Assembly (NCBI RefSeq): GCF_013167895.1
Contig: NZ_BLWC01000001.1
Location: 6,076,001 to 6,140,000, forward strand
DNA from: Streptomyces fulvorobeus
Lineage (GTDB): Bacteria; Actinomycetota; Actinomycetes; Streptomycetales; Streptomycetaceae
DNA: 64,000 nucleotides
Direction of reading: 5' to 3'
Within the stretch, counting starts at the first letter, position 1. Every line of letters begins with the position of its first letter. Made by a program: the position numbers and the translations under genes. The notes beneath the pieces were generated by a model. It saw only the letters and a program-made list of their open reading frames with translations, did not search any database and was not told the origin of the DNA. Positions 16,970-26,050 of the stretch are shown here, piece by piece.

Positions 16970-18319
16970 GTGCCCGGCCAGAACACCGCCCCACCCGAAC
17001 CGCCTCGTCAGCGCGGGTACCTGCGCAGCGCGGTGGTCGCCCTCGGTCTCGGGGCGATCCTGTTCACCGTCGGAGCGGTCGGACTCTCCCCGGACGCCCC
17101 CTCGGCCACCGGAGCCACGACGCCGAGCGGGGCATCGGGCACGGTGGACAGGACCGACGCCGTCGAAGCGCTGCGCGAGCGGGTCCGGCGTCTGCCCGGT
17201 GACGCCCCGGCGTGGGCGTCGCTGGGCATGGCCTACGTGCAGCGGGCCCGCGCGACCGCCGATCCGGCCACCTACGACCGAGCCGAAGACGCCCTGAGCA
17301 GGTCCCTGGAACTCCAGCCGGCGGGCAACCACCAGGCGGAGACCGCGATGGGTGCCCTCGCGGCGGCACGCCACGACTTCCCCCGCGCGCTCGACTGGGC
17401 CGAGAAGGCCACGGCGGCCAATCCCTTCAGCGCCTCGGCCCACGGCGTGCTCGCCGACGCCCATACCCAACTGGGGCGGTACGACGAGTCGTACCGCGCC
17501 GTACAGCGCATGGTCGACCTGCGACCCGACAGCGCCTCCTACGCCAGGGCCTCCTACACCTGGGAGCTGCGCGGAGACCGCCGCCGGGCCCGCGAACTGA
17601 TGTCCAGGTCCCTCAAGGCAGCGGCAACCCCCACGGACAGGTCCTTCGCCCGGACGCATCTGGCGCTCCTCGCCCTGGAGAGCGGAGAGCACCGCACCGC
17701 GCTGCGCGAAGCCGGGGCCGGGCTGCGCGAGGCTCCGCAGGACAGCGCGCTTCTGGAGGTACGCGCACGCGCCCACACCGCCCTCGGGCACCACCGGCAG
17801 GCCGTCAGCGACTACACCGCCGCTCTCGCGATCGCCCCTCTGCCCCACTACCTGCTCGGCCTCGGCGAGTTGCACCAGTCACTGCGCCGACCGGAGCAGG
17901 CCGAAGCGCAGTACGCGGTCCTGCGCGCCCAGGAAACGATCCGCGAGGCGAACGGGGGTCCCGCCGACGTCGACGCCATCCTGTTCGAAGCCGACCACGG
18001 CGACCCCCGCAAGGCCGTCACCATGGCTCGCACGACCCTCGCTGCCCGGCCCTTCATCGCCGTCCACGACGCCTACGCATGGGCCCTGCACCGCGCCGGA
18101 AGGAACACCGAAGCGCTCGGACAGGCCGATCAGGCCCTGGCACTCGGCACACGCAGCGCCCTGTTCCACTACCACCGCGGAATGATCCACCACGCGCTCC
18201 GCCGGACCGCCCCGGCCCAGCAGGACCTTCGCCGGGCGCTCTCCATCGACCCGCGCTTTCATCCCCTGCACGCTCCCGCCGCAGACAGCGCCCTCAGCAG
18301 AATCGACGACACCGCATGA
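16970..18319 (+). CDS. Membrane-anchored tetratricopeptide-repeat protein
   Basis: The 449-residue product starts at the GTG at 16970, with GGAGG just before it. A single N-terminal membrane helix (SAVVALGLGAILFTVGAVGL) is followed by repeated helix pairs of the TPR type, such as ATYDRAEDALSRSLELQPAG, DFPRALDWAEKATAANPFSA and RRTAPAQQDLRRALSIDPRF. TPR arrays usually scaffold protein complexes, here probably on the outer face of the membrane. The stop overlaps the NicO start as ATGA, so the two are coupled. Confidence 0.85.
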   Translation: MPGQNTAPPEPPRQRGYLRSAVVALGLGAILFTVGAVGLSPDAPSATGATTPSGASGTVDRTDAVEALRERVRRLPGDAPAWASLGMAYVQRARATADPATYDRAEDALSRSLELQPAGNHQAETAMGALAAARHDFPRALDWAEKATAANPFSASAHGVLADAHTQLGRYDESYRAVQRMVDLRPDSASYARASYTWELRGDRRRARELMSRSLKAAATPTDRSFARTHLALLALESGEHRTALREAGAGLREAPQDSALLEVRARAHTALGHHRQAVSDYTAALAIAPLPHYLLGLGELHQSLRRPEQAEAQYAVLRAQETIREANGGPADVDAILFEADHGDPRKAVTMARTTLAARPFIAVHDAYAWALHRAGRNTEALGQADQALALGTRSALFHYHRGMIHHALRRTAPAQQDLRRALSIDPRFHPLHAPAADSALSRIDDTA

Positions 18320-19929
18320 TCCGCACTCTTCTGCGGGCCGTGGCAGGCCCGGTGACCGCCTTCGTCCTCACCGGCGCCGCGGCGCCCGCAGCCCTCGCCC
18401 ACCCCCTTGGCAACTTCACCGTCAACCATCACACCGGGCTGACCCTGCGACCGGACCGCGTCGACGCCCTGGTGGTCGTGGACCGGGCGGAGATCGCCGC
18501 CGTCCAGGAGTTCGCGGACATCGACCGCGACCGCGACGGCAGCCTCGCCCCACAGGAGTCCACGGCCTACGCCACCGCCAACTGCGCGAAGCTGGCCCGC
18601 CAGGTGCACGCGACCGCAGGGGGCAGCCCCCTGCGGTGGACACCGGTCCGCAGCGCGCTGAGCCACCATCCCGGCGAGGCCGGACTGGAGACCAGCCGCC
18701 TGGAGTGCTCGCTGACGGCCACGGCCGGCCTCCGCTCCACCGCCGCCGTCGAGCTGCGTACCTCCTACGACACACGACGCGTCGGATGGCAGGAGATCAC
18801 TGCCCGCGGCGACGGCGTGCAGCTCACCGCGTCCGACGTGCCGGCCGATTCACCGACCGACGAGCTGCGCCGCTATCCCGAGGACCCGCTCGCCGCTCCG
18901 CCCGACCGGCGGACGGCGACTGTGAGCACCGGGCCCGGCCACGGCAGCGCCACCACGTCGATCAGCGACAGCCTCGGCGGCACCGGCCCTCTCGCGGGCG
19001 TCGCCGACAGGATCTCCACGTCCTTCACCTCGCTCGTCGGTACGCGCGAACTGACCGTCCCGGTCGGCCTGCTCGCCCTCGCCCTCGCCATCGTGCTGGG
19101 CGCGTCCCACGCCGTCCTGCCGGGACACGGCAAGACACTCATGGCGGCCTATCTGGCCGGCCGCCGCGGCACACCCAGGGACGCCCTCACCGTCGGGGCC
19201 ACGGTCACCGTCACCCACACCGCCGGGGTACTGATCCTCGGCCTCGCCCTGCCCCTGGCCACGCACCTGGCCGGCGAGACGGTCCTGACCTGGCTCGGCA
19301 TCGCCAGCGGCCTGCTGGTCACCTCGATCGGCCTGTGGCTCCTGCGCGGCAGCCTGCTCGACCGGAAGACAGGTCACCACCACGGGCACGGCCACCACCA
19401 CCATCACGGCTTCGCCCACGGCCGCCACCACCCGCACGAACACCCCCACACAGGCGCCGACGCGTCACCGCCGGTCCTCCCCGGCAGCCGCCACCCACAC
19501 CACGAGCAGGAACCCGCCGCCGTCGCACTGCTGACCAGACAGCACGCGGCTCACCCTCACCCCCCTGAGCCAACCCCCTCGCCTGCCCGGACCAACCGTG
19601 GCGGCCTGGTCGGGATGGGCATCGCCGGCGGGCTCGTGCCGAGCCCCTCCGCACTCGTCGTCCTCCTCGGCGCCGTCGCACTGGGGCGCACCGTCTTCGG
19701 GGTCCTCCTCGTCGTCGCGTACGGTCTGGGAATGGCCGGCACGCTCACCCTCGCCGGGCTGCTGCTCGTACGCCTGCGTGACCGCGTCGAAGCCGGTATG
19801 CGCACCGCCGCGGCCGACCGCTGGACGGGGGTGAGGCGCCTGGCCCGTTACGGACCCGTCGCCACCGCCGCCCTCGTCCTCGTCGTAGGGATCGGACTCA
19901 CCACCCGCGCGGCACTGGGCCCGTGGTGA
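18316..19929 (+). CDS. NicO/RcnA-type nickel-cobalt transporter
   Basis: The 537-residue protein has a signal-like N-terminus and an exported region of about 200 residues beginning HPLGNFTVNHHTGLTLRPD, with an EF-hand-like DRDRDGSLAPQE at 70-81. A NicO membrane domain follows: SHAVLPGHGKTLMAAYLAGR near 264-283 is the family motif, and a histidine-rich cytoplasmic loop lies at about 354-379. Six or seven membrane helices are visible. The family moves Ni2+ or Co2+, and His-rich loops are common in exporters of the RcnA group. The long exported N-terminal domain is less usual. It overlaps the TPR gene (ATGA) and the photolyase gene, so all three are probably co-translated. Confidence 0.85.
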   Translation: MIRTLLRAVAGPVTAFVLTGAAAPAALAHPLGNFTVNHHTGLTLRPDRVDALVVVDRAEIAAVQEFADIDRDRDGSLAPQESTAYATANCAKLARQVHATAGGSPLRWTPVRSALSHHPGEAGLETSRLECSLTATAGLRSTAAVELRTSYDTRRVGWQEITARGDGVQLTASDVPADSPTDELRRYPEDPLAAPPDRRTATVSTGPGHGSATTSISDSLGGTGPLAGVADRISTSFTSLVGTRELTVPVGLLALALAIVLGASHAVLPGHGKTLMAAYLAGRRGTPRDALTVGATVTVTHTAGVLILGLALPLATHLAGETVLTWLGIASGLLVTSIGLWLLRGSLLDRKTGHHHGHGHHHHHGFAHGRHHPHEHPHTGADASPPVLPGSRHPHHEQEPAAVALLTRQHAAHPHPPEPTPSPARTNRGGLVGMGIAGGLVPSPSALVVLLGAVALGRTVFGVLLVVAYGLGMAGTLTLAGLLLVRLRDRVEAGMRTAAADRWTGVRRLARYGPVATAALVLVVGIGLTTRAALGPW

Positions 19930-21428
19930 CCGACACGTCCGGCACCGTCCACTGGCTGTTCGGCGACCAGCTCGGCCCGCACTTCGTCGATCCGGCACGG
20001 GGCGGCCCGCGCCGGGACGCGCCGTTGCTGATGATCGAGGCCAGGAGCGTCTTCCGCCGGCGCACGTTTCACCGTGCCAAGGCCCACCTGGTCCTCTCGG
20101 CGATGCGCCACCGAGCCGCCGAACTAGGCGACCGCGTGCGGTACGTCAAGGCGGACACCTATCGCCAGGGTCTGCGCGAGGCGGTCGGGGAGGCGCCGGT
20201 GACCGTGCACCATCCCACGTCACACGCGGCCCGCGCCTTCGTCAGCGCGCTGCCCTCCGTACGTGTCCTGCCGGCTCGCGGTTTCCTCGTGACCCACGAC
20301 GAGTTCAAGCTCTGGGCGGACGGGCACGGCACGGGGCACCTGCGGCACGAGGACTTCTACCGGTGGGTGCGCCAGACGCACGACCTGCTGATGGAGGGGG
20401 ACCGTCCCGCAGGCGGCCGATGGAATCTGGATCACGAGAACCGGCGGCCCCCGCCGCGCGGCGCCACCGAGCTGGCGGTGCCGGCGCCGTATCGCGCCAA
20501 GGAGGACGACATCGACGCCGAGGTGCGGAACGACCTCGACCGCTGGGCGCGTGACGGGGACGTCGAGTTCGTCGGTGAGGACGCACCGCGCACGTTCCCC
20601 GCCACGCGCCGCGAAGCACTCGCCGCGCTCCGGCGCTTCGTCGGGCACCGGCTCGCCACGTTCGGAGCCTACGAGGACGCGGTGCTCACAGGGGACCCGA
20701 CGATGAGCCACAGCCTGCTCTCCTCGTCGCTCAACCTCGGCCTGCTGGACCCTGCGGAGTGCGCCGAACGGGCGGAGGCGGCGTGGCGGGCGGGTGACGT
20801 GCCGCTCAACAGCGCGGAGGGATTCGTGCGGCAGATCGCCGGCTGGCGCGAGTACGTCTGGCACGTCTACTGGTACTTCGGCACGGAGTACCGCGCGAGC
20901 AACGCCCTGCGCCACCACGAGCCGCTGCCCGAGTGGTTCACGGAGCTGTCCCCGGACGCGACCGACGCGAACTGCCTCGCCCACGTCCTGCGGCAGGTCA
21001 GGACGACAGGCTGGACGCACCACATCCCCCGCCTGATGATCCTGGGCAGTTTCGCCCTGCAACGCGGCTGGGACCCCCATGCCGTCACCGACTGGTTCCA
21101 CCGCAGCTTCGTCGACGGCTACGACTGGGTCATGGTCCCGAACGTGGTGGGCATGTCGCAGTACGCGGACGGCGGGCGCATGACCACCAAGCCTTACACG
21201 TCCGCCGGCGCGTACATCGACCGGATGAGCGACTTCTGCGGCCCGTGCCGGTTCAAGCCGTCCGTACGCGTCGGTGAGGATGCCTGCCCCTTCACCGCGG
21301 GGTACTGGAATCTGCTGCACCGCCACCGTGACCGCTTCGAACGCAACGGGCGGATGAGTCAGGCGGTGCGAGGGCTGGACCGGCTCGCCGACCTCGACGA
21401 GCTGCTGGAGCAGGAGCGCCGGAGGTGA
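19923..21428 (+). CDS. Iron-sulfur (6-4) photolyase / bacterial cryptochrome (FeS-BCP)
   Basis: The 501-residue protein starts HWLFGDQLGPHF, the opening of the photolyase-related (PhrB-like) family. The C-terminal FAD domain contains MSHSLLSSSLNLGLLDP, the EGFVRQIAGWREYVW helix and WVMVPNVVGMSQYADGG. Four cysteines, at about 351 (ANCLAH), 439 and 442 (FCGPC) and 455 (DACPF), match the spacing of the [4Fe-4S] ligands known in Agrobacterium PhrB. The expected role is light-driven repair of UV (6-4) photoproducts, or blue-light sensing. Its GTG start overlaps the end of the transporter gene by 7 bases, an odd partnership that suggests co-expression. Confidence 0.9.
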   Translation: MVTDTSGTVHWLFGDQLGPHFVDPARGGPRRDAPLLMIEARSVFRRRTFHRAKAHLVLSAMRHRAAELGDRVRYVKADTYRQGLREAVGEAPVTVHHPTSHAARAFVSALPSVRVLPARGFLVTHDEFKLWADGHGTGHLRHEDFYRWVRQTHDLLMEGDRPAGGRWNLDHENRRPPPRGATELAVPAPYRAKEDDIDAEVRNDLDRWARDGDVEFVGEDAPRTFPATRREALAALRRFVGHRLATFGAYEDAVLTGDPTMSHSLLSSSLNLGLLDPAECAERAEAAWRAGDVPLNSAEGFVRQIAGWREYVWHVYWYFGTEYRASNALRHHEPLPEWFTELSPDATDANCLAHVLRQVRTTGWTHHIPRLMILGSFALQRGWDPHAVTDWFHRSFVDGYDWVMVPNVVGMSQYADGGRMTTKPYTSAGAYIDRMSDFCGPCRFKPSVRVGEDACPFTAGYWNLLHRHRDRFERNGRMSQAVRGLDRLADLDELLEQERRR

Positions 21429-21656
21429 CACCGAGGGGGCGGCGGGAGGCAGGCGCCCTCAGGTCGCGGTGAGGGCCATCGGGGCGATGACCTTCACCGG
21501 GTGGTCCTGGCGCCACCTCGGTGCGGAGACGGCCGGCTGCCCGGCCTTCCCCACACGGCCACCTGCGTCGAGCCCCTCTCTTGACATGCCCATAACCATT
21601 CACGATTCTTGGACGGCATTCTTCCATCGATGTAAAAACCCGTGAGGGAGGGAACC

Positions 21657-22727
21657 ATGAAGACTCCACGCCGACTTCTGGGTGCCGCCGCTTTCGTGCT
21701 GTCCGGCGTCGCAGTCGCAGTGCTCTCGCTGTCGGGGGCCGATCCCGCCCAGGCGGGCCAGACCGCTCTCCGGGCCGCCGATCCCAGCGTTATCCGGGTC
21801 GGGGGCACCTACGTATCGGTGCAGGTGGCCGGTGGGGGCATCGCCGTGCGCCAGGCTTCATCGACGGCCGCACTGGCTTCGGCTCCCGCACGGCAGGTCT
21901 GGTCGGACACCCGCAATCTGGGGGAGGTCTGGGCCCCGGAGATCGTGAGGGACGGAGGCCGCTACCACATCTACTTCGCCGCAGGCCGTGGAGCGGCCCA
22001 CCGGATGTACGTGATCAGCTCCTCCGACGCGGCCGGCGGATACGGCGGCGAGACGAGAATGGCTCTGCCCGACGACAAGTGGGCGATCGACGGCGCCCCG
22101 TTCACCTTCAACGGCCAGCGCTGGTTCGTCTGGTCGGGCTGGGCCGGTGACACCAACGTCGAGCAGAACCTCTACATCGCCCGGATGAGCGGCCCGACCA
22201 CGACGACCGGCGCACGCTACGTCATCTCGCAGCCCAGGGAGAGCTGGGAGCGGGTGGTCGGCAACCCGTTCATCAACGAGGCGCCCGAGCCGATCAGGGA
22301 CCCGAACGGCCAGCTGCACATCGTGTACTCGGCCAACGGGAGCTGGAGCGAGCAGTACTGCCTGGCCGACCTGCGCCTGCGGGCCGGTGGCGACCCGACC
22401 CACGTGTGGGACTGGTACAAGTCGAACGGCTGCCTGTTCGGGTCGAACCGCGCGACGATGATGGCCGGCTGGGACCCGACGCTGTACGTCAACGGCCCGG
22501 GACACCACAGTTTCGTCCTGCTCGACGGTGACATCAACACCAGCCCGCCCGCCGGCCCGAGGTTCCCCCTGATGTTCCACGCGGTCCCGAAGGGAACGCC
22601 GTACGCGTGGGAGAACCGGTACTGGTACACCGGCACGTTCGCCTGGTGGGGCAACACCACCTACAGCCGGGCCAACGTGCCCGGGCCGAACACCGACACC
22701 GGATGGAGCATCAAGTTCTTCGAGTGA
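21657..22727 (+). CDS. Secreted GH43-like glycosidase
   Basis: The 356-residue product has a signal peptide (RRLLGAAAFVLSGVAVAVLS, cleavage near AQAG). The mature part has the five-bladed propeller pattern of family 43: RAADPSVIRVGGTYVSVQ (first-blade Asp), EVWAPEIVRDGGRYHIYF, WAIDGAPFTFNGQRWFVWSG (Asp in blade 3) and NEAPEPIRDPNGQLHIVYS (the Glu acid). Arabinan or arabinoxylan side chains are the likely substrates, outside the cell. The ATG at 21657 has GAGGGAGGG 5 bases upstream. A strong hairpin follows at 22878. Confidence 0.8.
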   Translation: MKTPRRLLGAAAFVLSGVAVAVLSLSGADPAQAGQTALRAADPSVIRVGGTYVSVQVAGGGIAVRQASSTAALASAPARQVWSDTRNLGEVWAPEIVRDGGRYHIYFAAGRGAAHRMYVISSSDAAGGYGGETRMALPDDKWAIDGAPFTFNGQRWFVWSGWAGDTNVEQNLYIARMSGPTTTTGARYVISQPRESWERVVGNPFINEAPEPIRDPNGQLHIVYSANGSWSEQYCLADLRLRAGGDPTHVWDWYKSNGCLFGSNRATMMAGWDPTLYVNGPGHHSFVLLDGDINTSPPAGPRFPLMFHAVPKGTPYAWENRYWYTGTFAWWGNTTYSRANVPGPNTDTGWSIKFFE

Positions 22728-22877
22728 ACGGGAGGGCTCCGCGAACCCGCGCGCCTGAGTAGTCACAGCAGGCCGTGATCGTGCGCGTAGATCGCCGCAA
22801 CGGGAGCCGGAGCCGCGGCCCCCGCGCCCGGCCGGCTCACCGAGGAGCGGCGCCCGGCGCCCGGCGCCCAGGTACCC

Positions 22878-22914
22878 GGGGCCGGGGGCCGGGATCGTCC
22901 CGGCCCCCGGCCCC
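22878..22914. terminator. 17-bp perfect hairpin between convergent genes
   Basis: Arms 22878-22894 and 22898-22914 are perfect complements around the 3-base loop TCG. It lies between the GH43 stop (22727, plus) and the sugar-dehydrogenase stop (22949, minus), so it can terminate both transcripts. Confidence 0.75.
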
Positions 22915-22948
22915 TCACGCATCCCGCGTCACTCCCTGCGGGTCGGCA

Positions 22949-25354
22949 TCACGGGAGCACCCACTTCTGGTTGGAGCCGGTATGGCAGCTCCACAAGTGG
23001 GCCGCCGTACCGTCGTTCCAGACTCCTCCGGACGCGTCGAGGCACTTGCCGGACAGCGGATTGCGCAGCGTGCCGTCTGCCTGGGGCTGCCAGGTCTGGG
23101 CGGCGGTGCCGTTGCACGTCCACAGCTGGACCTTCGTGCCGTCGGCGGTTCCGGCGTTGTCCACGTCCAGGCACTTGCCCAGCGCGCGCAGGGTTCCGTC
23201 ACCGGGAACCGTCCACTGCTGAGGGGCGCTGCCGTTGCAGGTCCACAGCTGGATCTTCGTGCCGTCGGTGGTTACGCCGTGGTCCACGTCCAGGCACTTG
23301 GCGTTGACCCCCTTCACCTCACCCGTCCGGGACGTGGCGCCCGGCAGCTGGTTCATCGTGTACCAGGCTTCGGTACTCCACAGCTGCTTGCCGTCGCTCG
23401 CACTGAACGGGCGGGCCGAGCGCACGTGCACGACCCGGTCGGCCTTGAGCCCCGGAACCGTCAGGGTGACCGTCTTGCGGTCGGCGGAGAGGGTGGCCGA
23501 CTGCGCGGTGAGGGTCTCCTCGTCGACCTTGGGGCCGCCGTACGCGGCGGTCGGCACGTACCGCCACTGCTTGAACTTGTACCGGCCGGCCAGATTCACC
23601 GCCGTCTCCGTCGACACCGGCTGGGTGTACTCAAGGGCGAAGCCACCCGGCACGGCGCGCATGGCGCGGATGTCGAAGGCGTCGGTCCCGTTGGGCGTCA
23701 ACTTCTGGAGCCCGTGGCTGAGTTTGCCCTCCTGGCCCCAGTTGCCGCCCGCACCGAGTCCGCCCGCGTAGATCGCGCCGTCCGGGCCGACGCTGATGCG
23801 GGTGACACCGGCCTCCAGCCCCTGGGTGAGGCGGAACACCGCGCCCTGGTACTCACCGCCGACCTTCTCGAGGAACCCGCGCTGTATGCCTCCGTAGGTC
23901 ACGTCACCGAAGAGCATCTGGCCGGCGAACGGACCGCTCTGCAACTGAAGTGGCGTACTGGGGGAGTTGGCGATCTCGTTCTGCGGCAGCCACAGAACGG
24001 GCTTGGTCACCGCCCTGGAGTCGAAGGGGCCGTCCGGGTTGGTGTAGTGGTTGAAGAAGCGGTCCTGTTTGATGTGGACCAGCTTCGACGAGGGCAGCCA
24101 CCCGCCCTGGTTGTCGGTGACGAACATGTCACCCTCCGGGCCCCATCCGATGCCGTTGGGTGTGCGCAGGCCACCGGCGACATAACTGACCGCTCCCGTC
24201 GCCTTGCTGATCTTGATCGTGGTGCCGCGGTTCGCCGCCGGCTGCGGGTCCGTCGTCGCACCGCCGTAGTTGATCGAGACCGACAGGTTCAGGTAGAAGA
24301 ACCCGTCCTTGTACAGCAGACCGAAGGCGAACTCGTGGAAGTTGTTGCCGAAGGGCCAGGTGGCGACCCGGCGGTACTGGTCGGTGACCTCGTCACCATT
24401 GGTGTCGTTGAGCTCCGTCAGCTCGTGCTTCTGCGACACGTACAGCTTGCCGTCCACGTACTTGACGCCCATCGGCTCCTTGAGGCCGGACGCCACCTTC
24501 TTGTAGGTCACCTTGTCCGGGCCGGTGCTCCCTGTGACGTTGCTCAGCAGGTACACCTCTCCGGTCGTGTTGTTGCTGCCGCCCCACGTGGTCACGGCCA
24601 GGCGGCCGTCGGGCAGCCAGTCCATCGCCGAGACCTGCGGCTCGAAGCCGCTGGGCCGCAGGTTGGTCAGGGTGTAGTTGGGGTGCACGCCGGTCAGCGG
24701 CAGGCCGTCGCCGGGTGAGTCGGCCCCTCCCTCGCACTCCTTGCGGCCGGGTGAGGTCACCCGTACGACGTCGGCGTCGGTGCTGAGGACGGAGTTCGGC
24801 ACGGTGGTGAAGCCGGAGGCGCCCGGTGGCTTCCACGCCAGCGTCACCTGCTGGCCGCCGGCGCGCTCGAAGTGCTCGATGCGCAGGGAGTGGTGGCCGG
24901 CGGTGAGGTCGGCCGTACCGTCCTTGGGCTCCGCGCCGTGCAGCCCGTCGTGGGTGATGACCGGTTTGTCGTCGATGAGCAGCCGGGAGCCGTCGTCGCT
25001 GGTGAGCCGGAAGGTGTAGGTCCCGGCAGCGGAGGCGTTGAGGTTGGCGATGGTCTGCGAGACGAAGTTGGAGCCCAGGCCGAAGTCGGCGTCCGTGGAC
25101 CAGTCGATGACCGGCATCAGTTTGTCGACGTTGGGTGTCTGCCCCGGCTTGAGGGTGCAGAGCTCGTTCAGCGGCACCTGGACGTCGAAGACGCGCAAGG
25201 TGACGCCGGGTTGCTGCGGCGGGAGCGCGGCGGCGGACGGAGCGGCCGGGGCGGCCGTGACGGCGGGGGACGACAGGCCGAGCGTCAGTAACGACGCGAC
25301 GAGGGTGCCGGCCAGGCGTCTGCCGAGCGGATGGGAGAACAGCCGTGGATACAC
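22949..25354 (-). CDS. Secreted PA14 / sugar dehydrogenase-like propeller / ricin-B lectin protein
   Basis: The 801-residue protein starts at the GTG at 25354 (GGAGG 4 bases before). A signal peptide (LAGTLVASLLTLGLSSPAVT) comes first. Residues about 55-195 form a PA14-like carbohydrate-binding domain (AAGTYTFRLTSDDGSRLLID, then HHSLRIEHFERAG). A glucose/sorbosone dehydrogenase-type beta-propeller follows (about 220-560; MDWLPDGRLAVTTWGG, KEPMGVKYVDGKLYVSQ, GRTPNGIGWGPEGD-like segments). The C-terminal 120 residues are a ricin-B trefoil with three Q-x-W-type repeats (LWTCNGSAPQQW, LWTCNGTAAQTW, LWSCHTGSNQKW). It is probably an extracellular pyranose or polysaccharide oxidoreductase or binder. 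The cofactor is not established. Confidence 0.85.
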   Translation of the reverse strand: MYPRLFSHPLGRRLAGTLVASLLTLGLSSPAVTAAPAAPSAAALPPQQPGVTLRVFDVQVPLNELCTLKPGQTPNVDKLMPVIDWSTDADFGLGSNFVSQTIANLNASAAGTYTFRLTSDDGSRLLIDDKPVITHDGLHGAEPKDGTADLTAGHHSLRIEHFERAGGQQVTLAWKPPGASGFTTVPNSVLSTDADVVRVTSPGRKECEGGADSPGDGLPLTGVHPNYTLTNLRPSGFEPQVSAMDWLPDGRLAVTTWGGSNNTTGEVYLLSNVTGSTGPDKVTYKKVASGLKEPMGVKYVDGKLYVSQKHELTELNDTNGDEVTDQYRRVATWPFGNNFHEFAFGLLYKDGFFYLNLSVSINYGGATTDPQPAANRGTTIKISKATGAVSYVAGGLRTPNGIGWGPEGDMFVTDNQGGWLPSSKLVHIKQDRFFNHYTNPDGPFDSRAVTKPVLWLPQNEIANSPSTPLQLQSGPFAGQMLFGDVTYGGIQRGFLEKVGGEYQGAVFRLTQGLEAGVTRISVGPDGAIYAGGLGAGGNWGQEGKLSHGLQKLTPNGTDAFDIRAMRAVPGGFALEYTQPVSTETAVNLAGRYKFKQWRYVPTAAYGGPKVDEETLTAQSATLSADRKTVTLTVPGLKADRVVHVRSARPFSASDGKQLWSTEAWYTMNQLPGATSRTGEVKGVNAKCLDVDHGVTTDGTKIQLWTCNGSAPQQWTVPGDGTLRALGKCLDVDNAGTADGTKVQLWTCNGTAAQTWQPQADGTLRNPLSGKCLDASGGVWNDGTAAHLWSCHTGSNQKWVLP

Positions 25355-26050
25355 GTAACCTCCAGTTCGATCCCCGGAGTCGGGGAACGATTCGGGCAAG
25401 CGGGAGATCCACCGCTGCCGGGGCGCGCCGTCGTCCCGGACACGGAGAAGTGCGAACGGGGACCGTGAAGTACGGACCGTCGCGTCGGACACGGTAGGGA
25501 CTTGTGATGGAGCCGTCCATACTTTGTCACCGAAGTGTGCAAAGTTCTGTCGCGCTTCCTCACGGTGGCTCCGTTTCCCCTTCGGCTGCCGGTCCGCTTC
25601 GGCGCCAGGGCGATGTCACCGCTCCCTGGGGCTCCCTGCCGAGGAGTTCGCTCTCACGTCCAGGCGCTTTGTCCCTTCACTGGAGAAAGTTGCGATCTCT
25701 GGCGTCAAAGGGCTTCCTGGCCGGTGAAAAGGCCATTACCTTCTGACCTGTACGGGACAACCAGAGCTCGGCGCGTCCCACTCCTCCCGCGCCGGACTCC
25801 CGTGTTCCCGGTGTGACGGCGCGCGCCCGCGTTCAGCGCCCGCCCGACTGGGCCGCGCGGACATGACTCCGTCGTCGCCGTGGAGGACGGTGACGACGGA
25901 ACCGGCCGCGGTACCGGGCCGGTGACGGCGGTGGGACGCGACGCCGAAGCGCCCCGCCGCCGTCGCCCGACACCCGCACCCGGTCTGTCCGTGGGCCGGC
26001 TTGAGCGGCTGTCGCGGTGAGGACCGGACGTGCCGTCCGCTCCTTGTCCG
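25355..26050. other. Long intergenic region upstream of the lectin-dehydrogenase gene
   Basis: About 700 bases hold no gene I can support. The part at 25500-25760 is less GC-biased in codon position than real genes and includes the A/T-containing stretch AAAAGGCCATTACCTTCTGA near 25728. It is a plausible leader or promoter region for the minus-strand gene. I looked for known riboswitch cores and saw none. Confidence 0.4.

Noticed and set aside
17212..18315. N-terminal extension of the NicO gene
   Set aside because: It reads through the TPR gene in another frame as Arg/Pro-rich sequence; the real start is the ATG at 18316 followed by a signal-like sequence.
25355..25760. Riboswitch (c-di-AMP ydaO type) upstream of the lectin-dehydrogenase gene
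   Set aside because: Such switches occur before Streptomyces wall enzymes, but I could not find the conserved core bases on the minus strand.
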